Assembly: GCF_022828475.1 (NCBI RefSeq)
Contig: NZ_CP059557.1
Location: forward strand, 1,860,001-1,924,000
Direction: 5' to 3'
Length of the DNA: 64,000 bases
From: Saccharopolyspora gloriosae
Lineage (GTDB): Bacteria; Actinomycetota; Actinomycetes; Mycobacteriales; Pseudonocardiaceae
Each line of letters begins with the position of its first letter. The stretch's first letter is position 1. The position numbers and the translations under genes are program-made. Shown here piece by piece: positions 40,601-51,478 of the stretch. The notes beneath the pieces are model-generated. The model was not told the origin of the DNA. It saw only the letters and a program-made list of their open reading frames with translations, and ran no database searches.

Positions 40601-43369
40601 GTGGAGGTCGCGCTGTTCCGGCTCGTCGAGTCCTGGGGCGTGCGTCCCGGCTACCTCGCGGGCCACTCCATCGGCGAGATCGCCGCCGCGCACGCCGCCG
40701 GGGTGCTGTCCCTGCACGACGCCGCCCGGTTGGTCGCCGCGCGCGGCGGGCTGATGCAGGCGCTGCCCGCCGGTGGCGCCATGAGCGCGCTGCGAGCCAC
40801 CGAAGCCGAGATCACGAGGCTGGTGGACGGCCGCGACGACGTCGGCATCGCGGCCGTCAACGGCCCCGAGTCGGTGGTCGTGTCCGGCACCGAAGCGGCC
40901 GTCGCCGAGATCGAGGGCCACTGCGCCGACGCGCGGCGGCTGCGCGTCTCGCACGCGTTCCACTCGCCGCTGATGGACCCGATCCTCACCGAATTCCGCG
41001 CGGTCGCCGAAGAACTCACCTACCACCCCGGCACCATCCCGATCGTGTCCACGGTGACCGGTGAGCAGCAGCGGGACGCGTTGCGCGAACCTGAGTACTG
41101 GGTGGATCACGTGCGGCACACGGTGCGGTTCGCCGACGCCGTGCGGGAGCTCGCGACGTTGGGCGCGACGACGTACCTGGACATCGGCCCGGACGGTTCG
41201 CTCGCGGCGCTGGCCCAGAACTCCCTGGACGCGGAAGCCGTCGCCATCCCGCTGGCCCGCAAGGACCGCCCGGGGGATCGGGCGGCGCTGACCGCGTTGG
41301 CCGGGCTGCACGTGCGCGGCGTCGAACTCGACTGGTCGGCGCTGCTGCCCGGCGCCCGGCAGGTGGACCTGCCGACCTACGCCTTCCAGCACCGCCGGTT
41401 CTGGCCGGAGCCCGCCGCCGGCGGTGCCGGGAACGTGCGGGCCGCGGGGCTGACCGCCGCCGGGCATCCGCTGCTGGGCGCGGCGGTGGAACGCGCCGAC
41501 GAGGACGGATTCCTGTTCACCAGCAGGATCTCCACCCGCACGCATCCGTGGCTGGCCGAGCACGCGGTGCGGGGCGCGGTGATCGTGCCGGGTACCGCGT
41601 TCGCCGAGCTGGCGTTGCGCGCCGGGGACGAAGCCGGATGCGACCGCATCGACGAACTCACCCTCGCCGCGCCGCTGGTCCTGCCGGAGCAGGAGGCCGT
41701 GCGCGTGCAGGTGTGGGTGGGAGCCGAGGAATCCGGGCGGCGCGGCGTGGAGGTGTACTCCCGGCCGGAGGGCGCGGACGGCCGCGACTGGACCCGGCAT
41801 GCCGCAGGCGTCCTGACCAGCGGTGCGAGCTCCGCCGAGTTCGACGGCGCGGCGTGGCCACCGGCCGCCGAAGCCGTCGACCTGGTGGGCACCTACGAGC
41901 GGCTCGCGGACGCGGGCTTCGTCTACGGCCCGCTGTTCCAAGGTCTGCGCGCGGCGTGGCGATCGGGCGACGAGGTGTTCGCCGAGGTGGAGCTGCCGGC
42001 CGAGACCGACGTGGACGGTTTCGGACTGCACCCGGCGCTGCTCGACGCCGGAGTGCAGGCGGCGGCGCTGCTCGGCGGGCTGTCCGAGGGCGCGCTGCCG
42101 TTCACCTGGCAGGGCCTGTCGCTGCACGCCACCGGAGCTCGCGCACTGCGCGTGCGGATCGCCCGCAACGGCCCGGACGAGGTGTCGATCGCGGCCACCG
42201 ACCCGGTGGGTGCGCCGGTCGTGTCGGTGGAGTCGTTGCTGTTGCGCGCGGTGTCGCCGGAGCGGGCGGCCCGCGCGGAGCGAAACTCGCTGTACCGGCT
42301 CGACTGGTCGGCGGCCGAGCCCGGTTCGCCTGCCGAGTCCGTGGCGGTGCTCGGTTCCGCCGAGTTCGCCGCCGACTTGCGCGCCGCCGGTGCCTCGGTG
42401 TCCGAAGCGCCGGATCTGGCTTCGTTGAGCGAGGTTCCGGAACTCGTGCTGGCCCCGATCAGCGCGGGTTCCGGCGAGGTCGCGGGCGCGGCGCACGAGC
42501 TGACCGGCCGAGTGCTGGAACTCGTGCGGCAGTGGCAGCGCGATCCGCGGCCGCACGGTTCGCGCCTGGTGTTCGTGACCCGCCGCGCCGTCGCCCGCGC
42601 CGACGAGGACGTGCACGACCTCGCCGCCGCATCGGCGTGGGGGCTCATCCGGGCCGCGCAGGCCGAGAGCCCCGCGACGTTCGGGCTGATCGACGTGGAC
42701 GACGCGCCGGAATCCCTCAGCGCCGCGACCGAGTGGTCGGCCGAACCGCGAGTCCTCCGCGCCGGAACCCGTTACGCGGCACGCCTCGCACGTGAGTCCA
42801 CAGTGGATGATCAAGGTGTGCGCTGGGCCGACGCCGGGCGAGTCCTGATCACCGGGGCACCGGCGGGCTCGGCGGCGCCGTGGCGCGGCACCTCGTCGCC
42901 GCGCACGACGTGCGAGAGCTGCTGCTGGTCAGCCGCTCCGGATCCGACGCGGCCGGAGCACCCGGTCTCATCGAGGACCTGTCCGCACGGGGCGCCGATG
43001 TCCAGGTCGAGGCCTGCGACGTCGCCGACCGGGAAGCGGTCGCGGACCTGCTGTCCCGCCACGAGATCGGGGCAGTGGTGCACACCGCCGGAGTCCTCGA
43101 CGACGGCGTGCTCGACGCGCTCACCCCGGAACGCTTCGACGCGGTGCTGCGGCCGAAGGTCGACGCGGCGTGGAACCTGCACGAACTGTGCGGGGACGTC
43201 GGCGCGTTCGTGCTGTTCTCGTCGCTGGCGGGCACGTTCGGCGCGGCCGGGCAGAGCAACTACGCGGCGGCGAACTCCTTCCTCGACGCGCTCGCCGCCC
43301 ACCGCCGGGCGGCGGGACTGCCGGGCGTGTCGCTGGCGTGGGGGCCGTGGGTCGAGTCCGGTGGCATGA
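28604..43369 (+). CDS. nysC: Polyene PKS modules 3-5 (each KS-AT-DH-KR-ACP), 5' part of NysC-like gene interrupted by a frameshift
   Basis: ATG 28604 follows AGGGAGA. A docking helix ([20 protein letters not shown]) precedes module 3: KS 28.7-30.0 kb (VDTGCSSS, Gly before the Cys), AT HAFH near 30.8, DH 31.3-32.1 ([15 protein letters not shown]), KR 32.65-33.2, ACP 33.6. Module 4: KS 33.8-35.0, AT HAFH near 35.9, DH 36.4-37.2 ([10 protein letters not shown]), KR 37.7-38.3, ACP 38.7. Module 5: KS 38.8-40.1, AT HAFH near 40.95, DH 41.45-42.2 ([10 protein letters not shown]), KR from 42.84. All ATs look malonyl-specific, all DHs keep the His-x3-Gly-x4-Pro motif, KRs have LDD/VDD motifs, and there is no ER. 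The frame is lost inside KR5 at 42854-42857; residues after ITG are nonsense until the stop at 43369. The real protein should continue in the 42880-49200 frame. Confidence 0.93.
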   Translation: MADSKNEYVEALRRSLKEIERLREQNQRLVSAAAEPIAVVGIGCRFPGGVATPEQLWDLVVEGRDAVGGFPTDREWDLERLRGEGDGSSLAQEGAFLDGMADFDAEFFGIAPREAVAMDPQQRLLLRTAWEAMERAGIDPASLRGSQTGVFMGTTGQDYGKVLDGCAEDVEVYANTGHAACVLSGRLSYLFGLEGPAITVDTGCSSSLVALHQAVQALRGGECSLALTGGASVMATPGPFVSFTAQHGLAADGRCKPFADAADGTGWGEGSGVLVLERLSDAQRNGHPVLAVVRGSAINQDGASNGLTAPNGPSQQRVIRAALGNAHLEPSDVDAVEAHGTGTTLGDPIEAQALLATYGKDREGPLWLGSIKSNIGHTQAAAGIAGVIKMVLAMRHGVLPRSLHVDAPSSNVDWGAGSVELLAQQRDWPERDRPRRAGVSSFGISGTNAHVIVEQAPAEVAAPRETHVVPEVVALPVSARGPEALTEQVRRLGAHLAEHPATPLTDVALTLAESRSTFEHRSVLLAGADGLTELASGLAPEQCPSAFVFSGQGSQRLRMGRALHGRFTAFATALDAVCAELDPHLNRPLREVMWGDDEDALNRTEFAQPALFAVEVALYRLVESWGMRPDYLAGHSIGEIAAAHVSGVLSLPDAAKLVAARGRLMQALPAGGAMLALQATEQEAAEFTGDRVGIAAINGPSSVVLSGDGELINDIAERWERAGRKAKRLAVSHAFHSPLMEPMLAEFRAVVSELAFGEPRIPVVPTANSSTVNSTDFGSAEYWVRHVREPVRFADAVTALRSHGVRAYLELGPDGVLSAMTRESLPDAVAVPLLRRAKGDEFAAISALAEVHVAGVPVNWAAVLEGTGARYVDLPTYPFQDRRFWPSTSRTRGGDVLAASPGTHPLLGSGVELAGGDEVLFGSVLSAATRPWLAEHVVGGRILLPGTAFMELAIRAADETGCDRVEELTLAAPLVLPADGEIRTQVRVAAPDADGRRSMEVFSRAEELSPWTLHATGVLGTGVAEATGLTAWPPDAEPVELDGLYERLSELGFDYGPAFRGLRRVWRREQEVFAEVALPDDADAAEFGLHPALLDAVQHAAAFADLGPISRGGLPFAWEGGALHASGASTVRAHLARAGADAMSMVLADAQGAPVATFDSLLAREVPAELGFGAVARDALFRLDRTPIRTGERPEQVAVLGSAADFGATGMEIRELTGLSGIDPVPERVLVPVRGDQDVVRSAHEVTAGVLALIQDWLRQDRFADSRLVFVTPEADADPGAAAVHGLVRVAETENPGRFGLIHRAADASPHALAAALAADEPDVLVRGDEVLAARLDRANTSAEPACWDVEGTVLITGGTGGLGGALAEHLVRGKGVRHLLLLSRRGLDADGAPELAARLRELGAEVQVSACDAADREALAAAITAIPAAHPLRAVVHTAGVVDDGVVDALTPERLDAVLRPKVDAAWHLHELTREHDLTAFVLFSSVAAAFGSAGQGNYAAGNAFLDGLARYRHAAGLPATSLAWGPWTRDVGMTGALTEVDVQRVARSGMPPLELEEGLALFDAATSGADPVPLPVRLDLAGLRAQGQVPALLRGLIRTPVRRGAARSAAADGLAARLGGLSGEERREALLELVRGRIAVVLGHSGASSVPATRQFQDLGFDSLTAVELRNGLNADTGLRLPATLVFDHPTPTALAEYLHEELFGGQADSTVAAPKKSDVDDPIVIVGMACRYPGGVSSPEDLWRLVAEGGDGITEFPADRGWDLDRLYDPDPETPGRTHVRHGGFLHEAGEFDPAFFEMSPREALATDSQQRLLLEVSWEALERAGLDPHGLRGSPTGVFAGVMYNDYGTLLPGTEFELYRGNGSAPSVASGRVSYTFGFEGPAVTVDTACSSSLVAMHWAAQALRAGECSLALAGGVTVMSTPSTFVDFSRQRGLALDGRCKAFSDSADGVGWSEGLGMLVLERQSDARRNGHEILAVLRGSAVNQDGASNGLTAPNGPSQQRVIRQALASGGLSTGDVDVVEAHGTGTTLGDPIEAQALLATYGQDRDTPLWLGSVKSNIGHTQAAAGVAGVIKMVLGMWHGSLARSLHAEAPSSHVDWEAGAVELLAEQRAWPEHDRPRRAGVSSFGISGTNAHVILEQAPAPEIPDRGAETGVRPWVLSGQSPQALRAQAARLLGRVQAEPAAPADIGFSLATTRAAFEHRAVLVAEERDDLLGGLAALTTGEPDPRVVEGSVADGRLGVLFSGQGAQRLGAGRELHARFPVFADALDAAFDALDEHLDRPLREVVWGADADLLNQTGYAQPALFAIEVALYRLVESWGVRPDHLAGHSIGEVAAAHVAGVLTLADAAKLVGARARLMQALPTGGAMIAVRATEDEVRPLLGETAAIAAINAPGSVVLSGERDAVEALARRFADDGRKTGELRVSHAFHSPLMDPMLDEFAAELAGLEFAAPRIPIISNVTGAVAGPEIATPEHWVRHVRGCVRFADGVRAMSDLGDRTFLELGPDSVLTALAAESATEDTSAVPALRKDRAEETALLGALAHLHTRGVQLDWAALFPGARRVQLPTYAFQHERFWPSPATESGDALAIGVRPAAHPLLGGAVEVAESGETLFTGRLSRTAQPWLAEHTVHGAVLLPGTAFLELVIRAGDEVGCDRVDDLTIGRPLALPETGALQLQVRLGAEQAGSRIAEIYARPEGDPEQAWTRYAVGTLTTGSAVEPEGLPEWPPAGARPVDLDGCYDALADAGFDYGPSFRGLAAVWRSGDEVFAEVELPEHVQAGDYGLHPALSDAALHAVSQLAGNRRGLPFTWDGVSLHAAGATALRVRITPTEADVVSLAVADVTGAPVASVAALTLRAPDGTAETLPAQRDSLFRLEWTPIRSTEGGVTASVTGPDPFGLADALRTAEIPAGNDVVLVPVHSGAPGPDAAHEVTRGVLHTVQEHLASERTSRLVFVTRDATTGGDLAAAAAWGLVRSAEREHPGRFGLLDLDSHAPDAELLAQVVAAAEPQLRLRGGVLAAARLARLPEPAVTGWNPDELILITGGTGGLGSAVARHLVRERGVRRLLLVSRSGGESEGVVPLVAELTAMDAEVRVAACDVADREAVADLLARHDVGAIVHTAGVVDDGVVDALTPERLEAVLRPKVDAAWHLHELGGELSRFVLFSSLAGTFGSPAQGNYAAANAFLDGLAQHRRAAGLPAVSLAWGPWADTGGMTGELTTADRERMVRSGLPPLPVEQGLGLFDLATGADEAVVIPARLDLPALRRQDEVPSVLRGLIRARIRRAGAGTGVSRALGDRLTALPEAERATALLDLVRGQVAAVLGHSAASTVEPRRAFQGLGFDSLTAVELRNKINAETGLRLPATAVFDHPNAEALAGFVAEELFGAVPQATPAEILPPVVDDPVVIVGMACRYPGGVSSPEDLWRLVAEGGDAITDFPADRGWQLDELYHPDPDHHGTSYTRHGGFLHEAGEFDPAFFGMSPREALATDSQQRLLLEVSWEAVERAGIDPAALRGSATGVFAGVMYNDYGSLLAGTEFEGYQGSGSAGSVASGRVSYTFGFEGPAVTVDTACSSSLVGMHLAAQALRAGECSLALAGGVTVMSTPSTFIEFSRQRGLSEDGRCRSFSDSADGVGWSEGVGMLVLERMSDAKRHGHRVLAVLRGSAVNQDGASNGLTAPNGPSQQRVIRQALASAGLSTQDIDAVEAHGTGTTLGDPIEAQALLATYGQDRETPLWLGSIKSNLGHSQAAAGVAGVIKMVQAINHGSLPPTLHAESPSSHVDWEDGAVELLTERRDWPEHDRPRRAGVSSFGISGTNAHVILEQPEPEPKAERREHDVVPWVLSARTEPALRDQAARLAEHLEVIPDADPADVGYSLATGRSGFDHRAVVFADDPTATLEALRAVAEGDDAAAAHGHVGTGGLAFLFAGQGSQRLGMGRDLHDRFPAFAEALDAALAALDPHLARPLREVMWGQDADLLNRTEFAQPALFAVEVALFRLVESWGVRPGYLAGHSIGEIAAAHAAGVLSLHDAARLVAARGGLMQALPAGGAMSALRATEAEITRLVDGRDDVGIAAVNGPESVVVSGTEAAVAEIEGHCADARRLRVSHAFHSPLMDPILTEFRAVAEELTYHPGTIPIVSTVTGEQQRDALREPEYWVDHVRHTVRFADAVRELATLGATTYLDIGPDGSLAALAQNSLDAEAVAIPLARKDRPGDRAALTALAGLHVRGVELDWSALLPGARQVDLPTYAFQHRRFWPEPAAGGAGNVRAAGLTAAGHPLLGAAVERADEDGFLFTSRISTRTHPWLAEHAVRGAVIVPGTAFAELALRAGDEAGCDRIDELTLAAPLVLPEQEAVRVQVWVGAEESGRRGVEVYSRPEGADGRDWTRHAAGVLTSGASSAEFDGAAWPPAAEAVDLVGTYERLADAGFVYGPLFQGLRAAWRSGDEVFAEVELPAETDVDGFGLHPALLDAGVQAAALLGGLSEGALPFTWQGLSLHATGARALRVRIARNGPDEVSIAATDPVGAPVVSVESLLLRAVSPERAARAERNSLYRLDWSAAEPGSPAESVAVLGSAEFAADLRAAGASVSEAPDLASLSEVPELVLAPISAGSGEVAGAAHELTGRVLELVRQWQRDPRPHGSRLVFVTRRAVARADEDVHDLAAASAWGLIRAAQAESPATFGLIDVDDAPESLSAATEWSAEPRVLRAGTRYAARLARESTVDDQGVRWADAGRVLITGAPAGSAAPWRGTSSPRTTCESCCWSAAPDPTRPEHPVSSRTCPHGAPMSRSRPATSPTGKRSRTCCPATRSGQWCTPPESSTTACSTRSPRNASTRCCGRRSTRRGTCTNCAGTSARSCCSRRWRARSARPGRATTRRRTPSSTRSPPTAGRRDCRACRWRGGRGSSPVA
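42854..42857 (+). other. Apparent one-base deletion in a G run (frameshift) inside the module 5 KR
   Basis: The KR nucleotide loop should read [16 protein letters not shown]. The sequence has atcaccggggcaccggc with four G; a fifth G would restore ATC ACC GGG GGC ACC GGC and join the two frames exactly, with no residue missing. The frame before and after is perfectly conserved. A homopolymer sequencing error is the simplest explanation; a genuine inactivating mutation is the alternative. Confidence 0.9.
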
Positions 43370-46300
43370 CCGGCACCCTCACCGACGCGGACCGGCGCAG
43401 GCTGGCCCGTTCCGGGATGCCGCCGCTGAGCCACGAGCAGGGCCTCGCCCTGTTCGACGCGGCGACGGCGGCCGATCCGGCGGTGCTGTTCCCGGTGCGC
43501 TTCGATTTCGCCGTGCTGCGCGGGCAAAGCCGGGTTCCGGAGCTGCTGCGCGGCCTGGTCCGCACCCCAGCGTCCCGTGCCGTCGCCGCCCGCGCCGCCA
43601 CCGGCGGCCTCGGGCAGCGGCTGGCGGCGCTGGACGCCGCGAAGCGCCACGACCTGGTGCTGGAGCTGGTGCGCGGCCAGGTGGCCGGGGTGCTCGGCCA
43701 CACCGGCATCGCCGAGGTGGATCCGCAGGTCGCCTTCCAGGACCTCGGGTTCGATTCGCTGACCGCCGTGGAACTGCGCAACCGGCTCAACACCGAGACC
43801 GGTCTGCGGCTGCCCGCCACGCTCGTGTTCGACCACCCGACCGCCGAGGCGCTGGCCGCGCACCTGCTCGCCGAGCTGGCAGGGGAGCGGCCGGACGTGG
43901 TCGTGCCGCAGCGGATCACGCGTGCCGCCGACGACGATCCGATCGTGATCGTGGGCATGGCCTGCCGCTACCCGGGTGGGGTGGCCTCGCCGGAGGACCT
44001 GTGGCGACTGGTCTCCGAGGGTGGTGACGCGATCACCGGCTTCCCGGACAACCGCGGCTGGGACCTGGACGCGCTCTACGACCCGGACCCGGACGCGGCG
44101 GGCACGTCGACCACCCGGCGCGGCGGATTCCTGCACGACGCCGCCGAATTCGACCCCGCGTTCTTCGGCATGAGCCCCCGCGAGGCGCTGACCACGGACC
44201 CGCAGCAGCGGTTGCTGCTGGAATCCACCTGGGAAGCCATCGAACGCGCGGGCATCGACCCGAGCTCGTTGCGCGGCAGCCCGACCGGCGTGTTCGCCGG
44301 GGTGATGTACAACGACTACAGCGACACGCTGATCGGTTCGGAGCACGAAGGTTACCAGGGGCACGGCAGCGCGGGCAGCATCGCCTCCGGGCGGGTGTCT
44401 TACACGTTCGGTTTCGAGGGGCCGGCGGTCACGGTGGACACGGCGTGCTCGTCGTCGCTGGTGGCGATGCACTGGGCGGCGCAGGCGCTGCGAGCCGGGG
44501 AGTGCTCGCTGGCGGTGGCCGGTGGTGTCACGGTGATGGCGACCCCGGCGGCGTTCGTCGAGTTCTCCCGCCAGCGCGGCATCGCGCCCGACGGCCGGTG
44601 CAAGGCGTTCTCGGATTCCGCCGATGGTGTGGGCTGGTCCGAGGGTGTCGGGATGCTCGTGCTGGAGCGGCAGTCGGACGCGGTCCGGGAAGGTCACGAG
44701 ATCCTCGCGGTGCTGCGCGGCAGTGCGGTGAACCAGGACGGTGCGTCGAACGGTTTGACGGCGCCGAACGGTCCGTCGCAGCAGCGGGTGATCCGCCAGG
44801 CGCTCGCGAGCGGCGGACTGTCCACCGAGGACGTTGACGTGGTGGAGGCGCACGGTACGGGAACCCGGCTCGGCGACCCGATCGAAGCGCAGGCGCTGCT
44901 GGCGACCTACGGGCAGAACAGGGAGGAACCGCTGCTGCTGGGATCGGTGAAGTCGAACCTCGGCCACACCCAGGCCGCCGCAGGCGTCGCCGGCGTGATC
45001 AAGATGGTGCAGGCCATGCGGCACGGCACCGTTCCCCGCACCTTGCACTCCGCCGCACCTTCGTCCGAAGTGGACTGGTCGGCGGGCGCGGTCGCGCTGC
45101 TTGCCGAGCCCGCGGCCTGGCCCGAGACCGGCCGTGTGCGCCGAGCCGGGGTGTCCTCGTTCGGCATCAGCGGCACCAACGTGCACACCATCCTGGAACA
45201 GGCGCCGGAAACCCCGGTCCGGCGACGGGAAACGCCCTCCGGGATCGTTGCGCTCCCGCTGTCCGCGAAGACGCCCGAGGCAGTGCGCGACCAAGCCGCG
45301 CGGCTGGCGGCCCGGATCGAGTCCCAGCCGCTCGCCGACATCGGGTTTTCGCTGGCCGGACGCTCCGATTTCGACCGGAGAGCCGTCGTCCTCGCCGAGG
45401 ACCCGGCCGACGCCGCCCGGTCGCTGACCGCGCTCGCCTCCGGACTCCCGGACAGCGGCCTGGTCGAAGGCCGGGTCGCCGGTGGTGAGCTCACCGTGCT
45501 GTTCACCGGCCAGGGCGCCCAGCGCGCCGGGATGGGACGTGAGCTGCACGCCCGCTTCCCGGTGTTCGCCGAAGCCCTGAACGGCGTCCTCGACGCCCTG
45601 GACGAGCACCTGGACCGGCCGCTGCGCGACATCATGTTCGCCGAACCGGACACCGAAGAGGCGGAGCTGCTCGATCAGACCGGTTACGCGCAGTCGGCGT
45701 TGTTCGCGATCGAGGTCGCGCTGTACCGGCTGGTCGAGTCGTGGGGTGTGCGCCCGGATCACCTCGCCGGGCATTCGATCGGCGAGGTCACCGCCGCGCA
45801 CGTCGCCGGAGTGCTCACGCTCGCCGACGCGGCGAAGCTCGTGGCGGCCCGCGGCAGGCTGATGCAGGCCCTGCCCACCGGCGGCGCCATGACCGCGGTA
45901 CAGGCCACCGAGGACGAAGTGACCCCGTTGCTCACCGGCAGGGAAGCGGAGCTCGGCATCGCCGCCGTCAACGGCCCCGAAGCGGTCGTCCTGTCCGGCA
46001 CCGCCGCAGCCGTCGAGGACGTGGCATCGCAGTTCCGGGACCTCGGCCGCAAGGTCACCGCGCTGCGCGTCTCGCACGCGTTCCACTCCCCGCTGATGGA
46101 CCCGATGCTCGAGGAATTCCGCGCCGTGGCGGCGGAACTGACCTACTCGGCGCCGCAGATCCCCATCCTGTCCACCACCACCGGCACCGAACTCGCCGAA
46201 CCCGACGCCGAGCACTGGGTGGCGCACGTGCGCCACGCCGTCCGCTTCGCCGACGGACTCCGGTCGCTCTCGGAGCGGGGCGCGAACACGTTCCTCGAAC

Positions 46301-49200
46301 TCGGCCCGGACGGAGTGCTCACCGCGCTCGCCCGCGACTGCGTCCCCGAGGATGCCGAGCTGATCCCCTCGCTGCGCAAGGGCCGCGCGGAGGAATCGGC
46401 GGCGCTGACCGCGCTGGCCCGGCTGCACGTGCGGGGCGTCCGGCTCGACTGGCGGGCGGTGTTCCCCGGCGCACGCCGCGTCGAGGTGCCCACCTATCCG
46501 TTCCAGCGCCAGGAGTTCTGGCCGGCCACCCCGCCCGCGCGGGCGGGCGACGTCACCGCAGCCGGGATGCGCGAAGCCGGGCACCCGCTGCTCGGCGCCG
46601 CCGTCGAACTCGCCGACACCGCCGGAACCCTGTTCACCAGCAGGCTCTCCCGCCGCAGCCACCCGTGGCTGGCCGAGCACGCCGTGTCCGGAGCGGTGCT
46701 GGTGCCGGGGACGGCGCTGCTGGAACTGGCCTTGCGGGCCGGGGACGAGACGGGCTACGACCGGGTCGACGAACTCACCCTCGCCGCCCCGCTGCCGCTG
46801 CCCGAACACGGCGGCGTGCAGGTGCAGGTGTCGGTGGCCGACACCGACGACACCGGGCGGCGCACGCTGACCGTGCACTCCCGGCCGGACGGCGAGCACA
46901 CCTGGCGGCTGCACGCCACCGGCCTGCTCGGCACCGGCTCCGCACCGGCCGAGGTCGGTGCGTGGCCGCCCGCCGATGCCGAACCCGTGGACGTCGAGGG
47001 CTGCTACGAGCACTTCGCCGACCTCGGCTTCGACTACGGCCCGATCTTCCAGGGACTCCGCGCCGCCTGGCGAGCAGGGGACACGACGTTCGCCGAGGTC
47101 GCGCTGCCCGCCGACGCGGACGCCGGGGTCTACGGCCTGCACCCGGCGCTGCTCGACTCGGCGCTGCACGCCGCGATGCTCACCGACTCGAGTTCGGACG
47201 GCGCGGTCCCGTTCGCCTGGGAAGGCGTGTCGCTGCACGCGACCGGTGCCGCCTCGCTGCGCGTGCGGCTGACCCGCACCGGTGCCGACACCTTGGCACT
47301 GGCCGTGGCCGACGGCACGGGGACACCGGTCGCCACCGTGGAGGGCCTGCGCACGCGCGCCGCGCAACCGGCGCAGAGCATCGGCCGGGACGCGCTGTTC
47401 CGCCGCGAGTGGGCTCCGCACGCGTCGATCGGCGAGATCGGCGAGGTCCCGGTCCTGGTGGGCGCCGACCCGTTCGGGCTGGCCGACCTGTTCAAGCAGA
47501 TCGGCCGGGTCGCCGAGGTGCACGCGGACCTCGCGTCGGTGCCGGACTCGGCCGCGACGGTGCTGTGCTCGCTCGACGGCGGGGAGAGCCCGGCGGACGC
47601 GCACGAGCTCACGCACCACGTGCTGGGGCTCGCGCAGTCCTGGGCGACGGCCGAACGGGACGCGGCGCTGGTGTTCGTCGTCCGGGAAGGCGACCTCGCC
47701 GCGTCCGCCGCCGCCGGACTGGTGCGCACCGCCGTGACCGAGCATCCCGGCCGGTTCGGGCTGGTCGAACTCGGTGCCGGTGAGGTCACCGCCGACGTCC
47801 TGCTGCGGGCACTCGCCGTCGGCGAACCGCACGTGTCCGTTGTGGACGATGCCGTGCGCGTCCCGCGCCTGGCGCGGGCGGCTGCGGCGGAGCCCGTCAC
47901 CTGGGGCGCCGAGGGCACGGTCCTCATCACCGGCGGCACCGGGGGACTGGGCGGCCTGCTCGCCCGTCACCTCGCCGGTCGCGGAGTGCGGCATCTCCTG
48001 CTGGTCGGCCGTCGCGGACCCGAGGCCGCCGGAGCCGCCGAACTCGTCGCGGAACTGGGCGAACTCGGCGCCGAGGCGGACGTCGTGGCCTGCGACATCG
48101 CCGACCGGGAAGCGCTCGCTGACCTGCTCGATCGGGTTCCCGCCGACCGCCCGCTGCGCGCAGTGCTGCACGCCGCGGGGGTTCTCGACGACGGTGTGCT
48201 CGGCTCGCTCGACGTCGAGCGGGTCTCGGCGGTGCTGCGCCCCAAGGTCGACGCCGCCTGGCACCTCCACGAAGCGACCGAGGGCCTGGAGCTCGACGCG
48301 TTCGTGCTGTTCTCCTCGGTCGCCGGGCTGTTCGGCGCCGCCGGCCAAGGCAACTACGCGGCCGCGAACTCCTATGTGGACGGACTCGCCCGGTACCGGC
48401 GGGAGCACGGGCTGCCCGCGCTGTCGCTGGCGTGGGGAGCGTGGGACACCGGCGGCATGGCGGGCGCGCTCACCGAGCAGGACGCCGAGCGCATCGCCCG
48501 ATCCGGAATGCCGCCGCTGAGCGAAGAACTGGGCCTCGCCCTGTTCGACGCGGCACTGGACTCCGAGGAGCCGGTGCTCGCACCGGTGCGGCTCGACCTG
48601 CCCGCGCTGCGCGCACGGGACGAGCTCGCGCCGCTGCTGCGCGGACTCGTGCGGACCCCCGCCCGCCGGGCGGCGGCCACCGGTGGCGACCTCGCCACCC
48701 GGCTCGCCGGACGATCCGGGCCGCAGCGCAGGGAAGCCCTCCTGGAGGTGGTGCGCGGCCAAGCCGCCCAGGTGCTCGGCCACGCCGACACCGGCGGCAT
48801 CGAACCCGACAGCGAGTTCAACAGCCTCGGCTTCGACTCGCTCACCGCCGTCGAGTACCGCAACCGGATGGGCACCGCGACCGGCCTGCGGCTCCCGGCG
48901 ACGCTGCTGTTCGACTACCCGACACCGGCGGAACTCGTCGAGCACCTGCTCGCCGAACTCTTCCCGGAGCAGGACGGTCCCGCCGCACTGCTGGCGGAAC
49001 TGGACCGGCTGCAACGCTCCTTCGAGGGCATGGAGGTCGGCGCGGAGCTGCACGACCAGGTCACCGGCCGCCTTGAAGTGCTGCGCACCAAGTGGAACGC
49101 GCTGCGCACCGGGCAGGACGCGGAGGAGGAGTTCAGCTTCGACGAGGCCAGCGACGACGACATGTTCGACATGCTCGACAACGAGCTCGGCCTGTCGTGA
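42880..49200 (+). CDS. nysC: Polyene PKS end of module 5 (KR-ACP) and module 6 (KS-AT-DH-KR-ACP), 3' part of NysC-like gene
   Basis: This frame continues the 28604 gene; the GTG at 42880 is only its first possible start codon and is not expected to be used. It begins inside KR5 ([38 protein letters not shown]), then ACP5 (Ser near 43.75 kb). Module 6: KS 43.9-45.2 (VDTACSSS), AT 45.5-46.5 (GHSIGE, HAFH, malonyl), DH 46.57-47.3 ([29 protein letters not shown]), KR 47.9-48.5 ([13 protein letters not shown]), ACP near 48.84. The C-terminal docking tail ([14 protein letters not shown] ... [13 protein letters not shown]) resembles that of the PKS ending at 915. Joined to the 5' part the protein would be about 6,865 residues with four DH-KR modules, against six modules in NysC, and no ER. 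Confidence 0.93.
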   Translation: MARHLVAAHDVRELLLVSRSGSDAAGAPGLIEDLSARGADVQVEACDVADREAVADLLSRHEIGAVVHTAGVLDDGVLDALTPERFDAVLRPKVDAAWNLHELCGDVGAFVLFSSLAGTFGAAGQSNYAAANSFLDALAAHRRAAGLPGVSLAWGPWVESGGMTGTLTDADRRRLARSGMPPLSHEQGLALFDAATAADPAVLFPVRFDFAVLRGQSRVPELLRGLVRTPASRAVAARAATGGLGQRLAALDAAKRHDLVLELVRGQVAGVLGHTGIAEVDPQVAFQDLGFDSLTAVELRNRLNTETGLRLPATLVFDHPTAEALAAHLLAELAGERPDVVVPQRITRAADDDPIVIVGMACRYPGGVASPEDLWRLVSEGGDAITGFPDNRGWDLDALYDPDPDAAGTSTTRRGGFLHDAAEFDPAFFGMSPREALTTDPQQRLLLESTWEAIERAGIDPSSLRGSPTGVFAGVMYNDYSDTLIGSEHEGYQGHGSAGSIASGRVSYTFGFEGPAVTVDTACSSSLVAMHWAAQALRAGECSLAVAGGVTVMATPAAFVEFSRQRGIAPDGRCKAFSDSADGVGWSEGVGMLVLERQSDAVREGHEILAVLRGSAVNQDGASNGLTAPNGPSQQRVIRQALASGGLSTEDVDVVEAHGTGTRLGDPIEAQALLATYGQNREEPLLLGSVKSNLGHTQAAAGVAGVIKMVQAMRHGTVPRTLHSAAPSSEVDWSAGAVALLAEPAAWPETGRVRRAGVSSFGISGTNVHTILEQAPETPVRRRETPSGIVALPLSAKTPEAVRDQAARLAARIESQPLADIGFSLAGRSDFDRRAVVLAEDPADAARSLTALASGLPDSGLVEGRVAGGELTVLFTGQGAQRAGMGRELHARFPVFAEALNGVLDALDEHLDRPLRDIMFAEPDTEEAELLDQTGYAQSALFAIEVALYRLVESWGVRPDHLAGHSIGEVTAAHVAGVLTLADAAKLVAARGRLMQALPTGGAMTAVQATEDEVTPLLTGREAELGIAAVNGPEAVVLSGTAAAVEDVASQFRDLGRKVTALRVSHAFHSPLMDPMLEEFRAVAAELTYSAPQIPILSTTTGTELAEPDAEHWVAHVRHAVRFADGLRSLSERGANTFLELGPDGVLTALARDCVPEDAELIPSLRKGRAEESAALTALARLHVRGVRLDWRAVFPGARRVEVPTYPFQRQEFWPATPPARAGDVTAAGMREAGHPLLGAAVELADTAGTLFTSRLSRRSHPWLAEHAVSGAVLVPGTALLELALRAGDETGYDRVDELTLAAPLPLPEHGGVQVQVSVADTDDTGRRTLTVHSRPDGEHTWRLHATGLLGTGSAPAEVGAWPPADAEPVDVEGCYEHFADLGFDYGPIFQGLRAAWRAGDTTFAEVALPADADAGVYGLHPALLDSALHAAMLTDSSSDGAVPFAWEGVSLHATGAASLRVRLTRTGADTLALAVADGTGTPVATVEGLRTRAAQPAQSIGRDALFRREWAPHASIGEIGEVPVLVGADPFGLADLFKQIGRVAEVHADLASVPDSAATVLCSLDGGESPADAHELTHHVLGLAQSWATAERDAALVFVVREGDLAASAAAGLVRTAVTEHPGRFGLVELGAGEVTADVLLRALAVGEPHVSVVDDAVRVPRLARAAAAEPVTWGAEGTVLITGGTGGLGGLLARHLAGRGVRHLLLVGRRGPEAAGAAELVAELGELGAEADVVACDIADREALADLLDRVPADRPLRAVLHAAGVLDDGVLGSLDVERVSAVLRPKVDAAWHLHEATEGLELDAFVLFSSVAGLFGAAGQGNYAAANSYVDGLARYRREHGLPALSLAWGAWDTGGMAGALTEQDAERIARSGMPPLSEELGLALFDAALDSEEPVLAPVRLDLPALRARDELAPLLRGLVRTPARRAAATGGDLATRLAGRSGPQRREALLEVVRGQAAQVLGHADTGGIEPDSEFNSLGFDSLTAVEYRNRMGTATGLRLPATLLFDYPTPAELVEHLLAELFPEQDGPAALLAELDRLQRSFEGMEVGAELHDQVTGRLEVLRTKWNALRTGQDAEEEFSFDEASDDDMFDMLDNELGLS

Positions 49201-49207
49201 AGACCGG

Positions 49208-49242
49208 CATCCGGAACGGCCAGTGCCCGGCCGTTCCGGATG
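49208..49242 (+). terminator. Strong hairpin terminator after the PKS genes
   Basis: catccggaacggcc (49208-49221) and ggccgttccggatg (49229-49242) form a perfect 14-bp stem with a 7-base loop, starting 8 bases after the PKS stop codon and followed by a pyrimidine-rich run. Confidence 0.85.
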
Positions 49243-49268
49243 TCTCCCTCCCGCGCATGACGATGATC

Positions 49269-49280
49269 AGTGATATCACT
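49269..49280. promoter_or_regulatory. Candidate operator: perfect palindrome agtgatatcact
   Basis: A 12-base perfect palindrome, flanked by tgatc and cgatc that extend the symmetry with one extra base. It lies in the ~380-base gap after the PKS terminator and before the hydrolase gene. This AT-rich patch stands out in a very GC-rich region. The rest of the gap up to the hydrolase shows no other feature I can support. Confidence 0.35.
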
Positions 49281-49581
49281 CGATCCGATCAGTCCATAGT
49301 GGATGATGTGTGATCGTCCGTTCTGCGGCCGGTGTCGGATGGTGCGGTGCCCGAGTAGGCGGCGCAATACCGCGGCGGCGCCGGAAATCGGGCAGCGGTT
49401 CCTGTGGATCGGTCGGTGTTTCCGGACCGAACGACCGGTATTCCGGGCCTCTCGCGAGGTACGGTGATCTTCAGCGCGGCGACCGCGCTCGCGCCGGACC
49501 GACGTGCTCAGGCGATGTCCTGCCGCCGGATCGGGACGCGGAACCGAGGGCATCCGGACGATCCGCACGGGAGAGCGAACC

Positions 49582-50427
49582 ATGGCGGAAGTGGAACTGG
49601 CGGCGGGCACGGTCGAGTACGAGGACACCGGCGGGGACGGGCCGGTGCTCGTGTTCCTGCACGGGCTGGCGATGGACTCCACCGTGTGGCGCAAGGTCGT
49701 TCCGGAGTTGGCCGGTGACCACCGCTGCGTGCTGCCGACGTTGCCCCTGGGCGGTCACCGGCGGCCGATGCGGCCCGACGCCGACCTGACGCTGACCGGA
49801 ATGGCGTCGCTGGTCGAGGAGTTCCTCGCCGCGCTGGATCTGCGCGAAGTGACCTTGGTCGTCAACGACTGGGGCGGGCCGCAACTGCTGATCTCGGACC
49901 GGCGTTGCGAGCGCATCGCGCGGGTCGTGCTGACCTCCTGCGAGGCGTTCGACAACTACCCGCCGGGGCTGCCCGGTCGCCTGGTCGAACTCACCGCGAA
50001 GGTTCCCGGCGGCCTGCGGCTGATGATGAGCGCGCTGCTGCGCGTGCGGGCGTTGCGCCGCGCACCGGGCGGTTGGGGCTGGATGAGCAAGCGGCCGGTC
50101 CCGGACGAGGTCATGGACGGGTGGTTCACGCCCGCCGCGCGGGATTCCGCGATCCGCCGGGACCTCGCGAAGTACGCGGTGTCCACGCCCGGCAAAGCGG
50201 AACTGCTCGCGCACGCCGAGCGGATGCGCGGGTTCGACCGCCCGGTGCTGATCGCCTGGGCGAGCGAAGACAAGATCATGCCGCCGGAGCACGCCGACCG
50301 GCTCGCCGAACTGTTCACCGACGCGAGGGTCGTGTTGATCCCGGACAGCTACACCCTCATCCCGGAGGACCACCCGGAGCCGCTGGCGGCGTCGATCCGC
50401 GAGTTCGTCTCCACCACCGCGTCGTAG
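49582..50427 (+). CDS. Alpha/beta hydrolase with Asp nucleophile (haloalkane dehalogenase/epoxide hydrolase-like)
   Basis: 281 residues from ATG 49582 (MAEVELAAGTVEYEDTGG), after GGGAGAG; an upstream frame adds 26 codons without homology. FLHGLAMDSTVW gives the oxyanion His-Gly. The nucleophile elbow is VVNDWGGPQL, so the nucleophile is Asp96 rather than Ser, and the catalytic His is H264 in PEDHPEP. Asp at the elbow is the pattern of haloalkane dehalogenases and epoxide hydrolases, not of the type II thioesterase (NysE) found after nysC in nystatin clusters. Role in the pathway is unknown; it may act on an epoxide or simply flank the cluster. A terminator separates it from the PKS. Confidence 0.82.
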   Translation: MAEVELAAGTVEYEDTGGDGPVLVFLHGLAMDSTVWRKVVPELAGDHRCVLPTLPLGGHRRPMRPDADLTLTGMASLVEEFLAALDLREVTLVVNDWGGPQLLISDRRCERIARVVLTSCEAFDNYPPGLPGRLVELTAKVPGGLRLMMSALLRVRALRRAPGGWGWMSKRPVPDEVMDGWFTPAARDSAIRRDLAKYAVSTPGKAELLAHAERMRGFDRPVLIAWASEDKIMPPEHADRLAELFTDARVVLIPDSYTLIPEDHPEPLAASIREFVSTTAS

Positions 50428-50558
50428 CGTTGACGCCGCCGAAGAAAGCTTTTTCCCGGCGCACCAGGGTGAAGAGTGATCCGGCACTTGATTCGGGAGC
50501 GAATCGGCGGCCGGAAGCGGGCCGGCGAAACCGATGATCGGGCGGACGCGAACGACGA

Positions 50559-50591
50559 AAGGCCTGCCGCGAGAAGATCGCGACAGGCCTT
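50559..50591. terminator. Bidirectional hairpin terminator between hydrolase and ABC permease genes
   Basis: aaggcctgccgcg (50559-50571) and cgcgacaggcctt (50579-50591) form a 13-bp stem with one mismatch. A-rich and T-rich flanks sit between two convergent genes. Confidence 0.8.
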
Positions 50592-50607
50592 CGACGAGGA
50601 AGCGGTG

Positions 50608-51438
50608 CTACAGCGGGCGGCGGAAACCGCGCACGGCGACCACCGCGCTCACCAGCGCCACCAGAGCGCTCACCAGCAGTGACGGGCCGACGAGGTGGGT
50701 GCCGTCCAGCCCGAGTGCGACCGCGCGGGAGGCGTCCACGGCGTAGGTGAGCGGGTTGATGCGCGCGATGAACTCCAGCCAGTCCGGCAGTTCCGCGATC
50801 GGCACGAACGCGCTGGAGATGAACATCAGCGGCACCATCACCAGGATGCTGATGTTCTGCATCGGCTCGGTGCGTCGCAGGCACGCGCCCATCGCGAGGA
50901 AAGCCCAGCTCAACGCGCTCCCGACGCCGAGGGTGAGCAGCGAGGACAGCACCATCCCCGCGATGCCGCCCTGCGGCGAATAGCCCAGCACGGTCACCGC
51001 CAGCACCAGGATCAGCAGCACCTGCAACGCACTGCGCACCAGGTCGGAGGTGCTGCGCGCCAGCAGCAGCGAACTCGGCATGATCGGCAGCGAGCGCAGC
51101 CGCGCGACGATGCCGTTGCGCAGGTCCTCCACCAGGCCGATGCCGGTCTGCGACGAGGTCTGCACGACGTGGTTCACCAGCACGGCGGGCATCAGGAAGT
51201 CCAGGTACTCGGTTCCCGCGGGCAGATCCGCGGCGAGCGCGAAGTTCGTGAAGATCTGGGTGAACACGAACAACGTCATCACCGGCTGGATCAGGCCCAC
51301 CAGCACCAGGCCGGGATCGGTGATGAACGAGCGCAGGGATCGGGCGGTGAGCACGACGATCTGCGTCACCGCGGAACTCCCGTTCCAGCGCGGTGCCAGG
51401 GTCGTGCTGCCCGTGTTCAACGGCAACGTGGTGGTCAT
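50608..51438 (-). CDS. ABC-2 type transporter permease (DrrB family)
   Basis: 276 residues with about six membrane segments (for example VLVGLIQPVMTLFVFTQIF, VLLILVLAVTVLGY and the C-terminal LLVSALVALVSAVVAV). It has the family pattern of an N-terminal cytoplasmic stretch (TARSLRSFITDPGLVLVGLIQPV) and the central SSQTGIGLVEDLRNGIVARLRSLPI motif of daunorubicin-resistance permeases. The start ATG at 51438 follows GGAGCG. It lies 40 bases after its ATPase gene and so is in the same transcript. Likely exports a glycosylated macrolide or another hydrophobic compound. Nystatin clusters carry fused ABC exporters (NysG/NysH) instead, so this is a different exporter type. Confidence 0.92.
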   Translation of the reverse strand: MTTTLPLNTGSTTLAPRWNGSSAVTQIVVLTARSLRSFITDPGLVLVGLIQPVMTLFVFTQIFTNFALAADLPAGTEYLDFLMPAVLVNHVVQTSSQTGIGLVEDLRNGIVARLRSLPIMPSSLLLARSTSDLVRSALQVLLILVLAVTVLGYSPQGGIAGMVLSSLLTLGVGSALSWAFLAMGACLRRTEPMQNISILVMVPLMFISSAFVPIAELPDWLEFIARINPLTYAVDASRAVALGLDGTHLVGPSLLVSALVALVSAVVAVRGFRRPL

Positions 51439-51478
51439 GCTCGCTCCACTGTGGTCGGTGGGTTCGCGCGGAACGGGT

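Noticed and set aside
42880-43369. Overlap of two separate PKS genes
   Set aside because: The overlap lies in the middle of one KR domain and disappears if one G is added at 42854-42857, so these are two parts of one gene rather than overlapping genes.
42811-49053. Very long antisense open frame (over 2,000 codons) opposite the polyene PKS, and similar ones opposite the other PKS genes (for example 30908-36340, 22673-28534, 3626-6595)
   Set aside because: The translations are low-complexity Arg/Gly/His-rich strings produced by third-position G/C bias of the real genes. They have no domains or ribosome sites, and the plus-strand frames encode unmistakable PKS domains.
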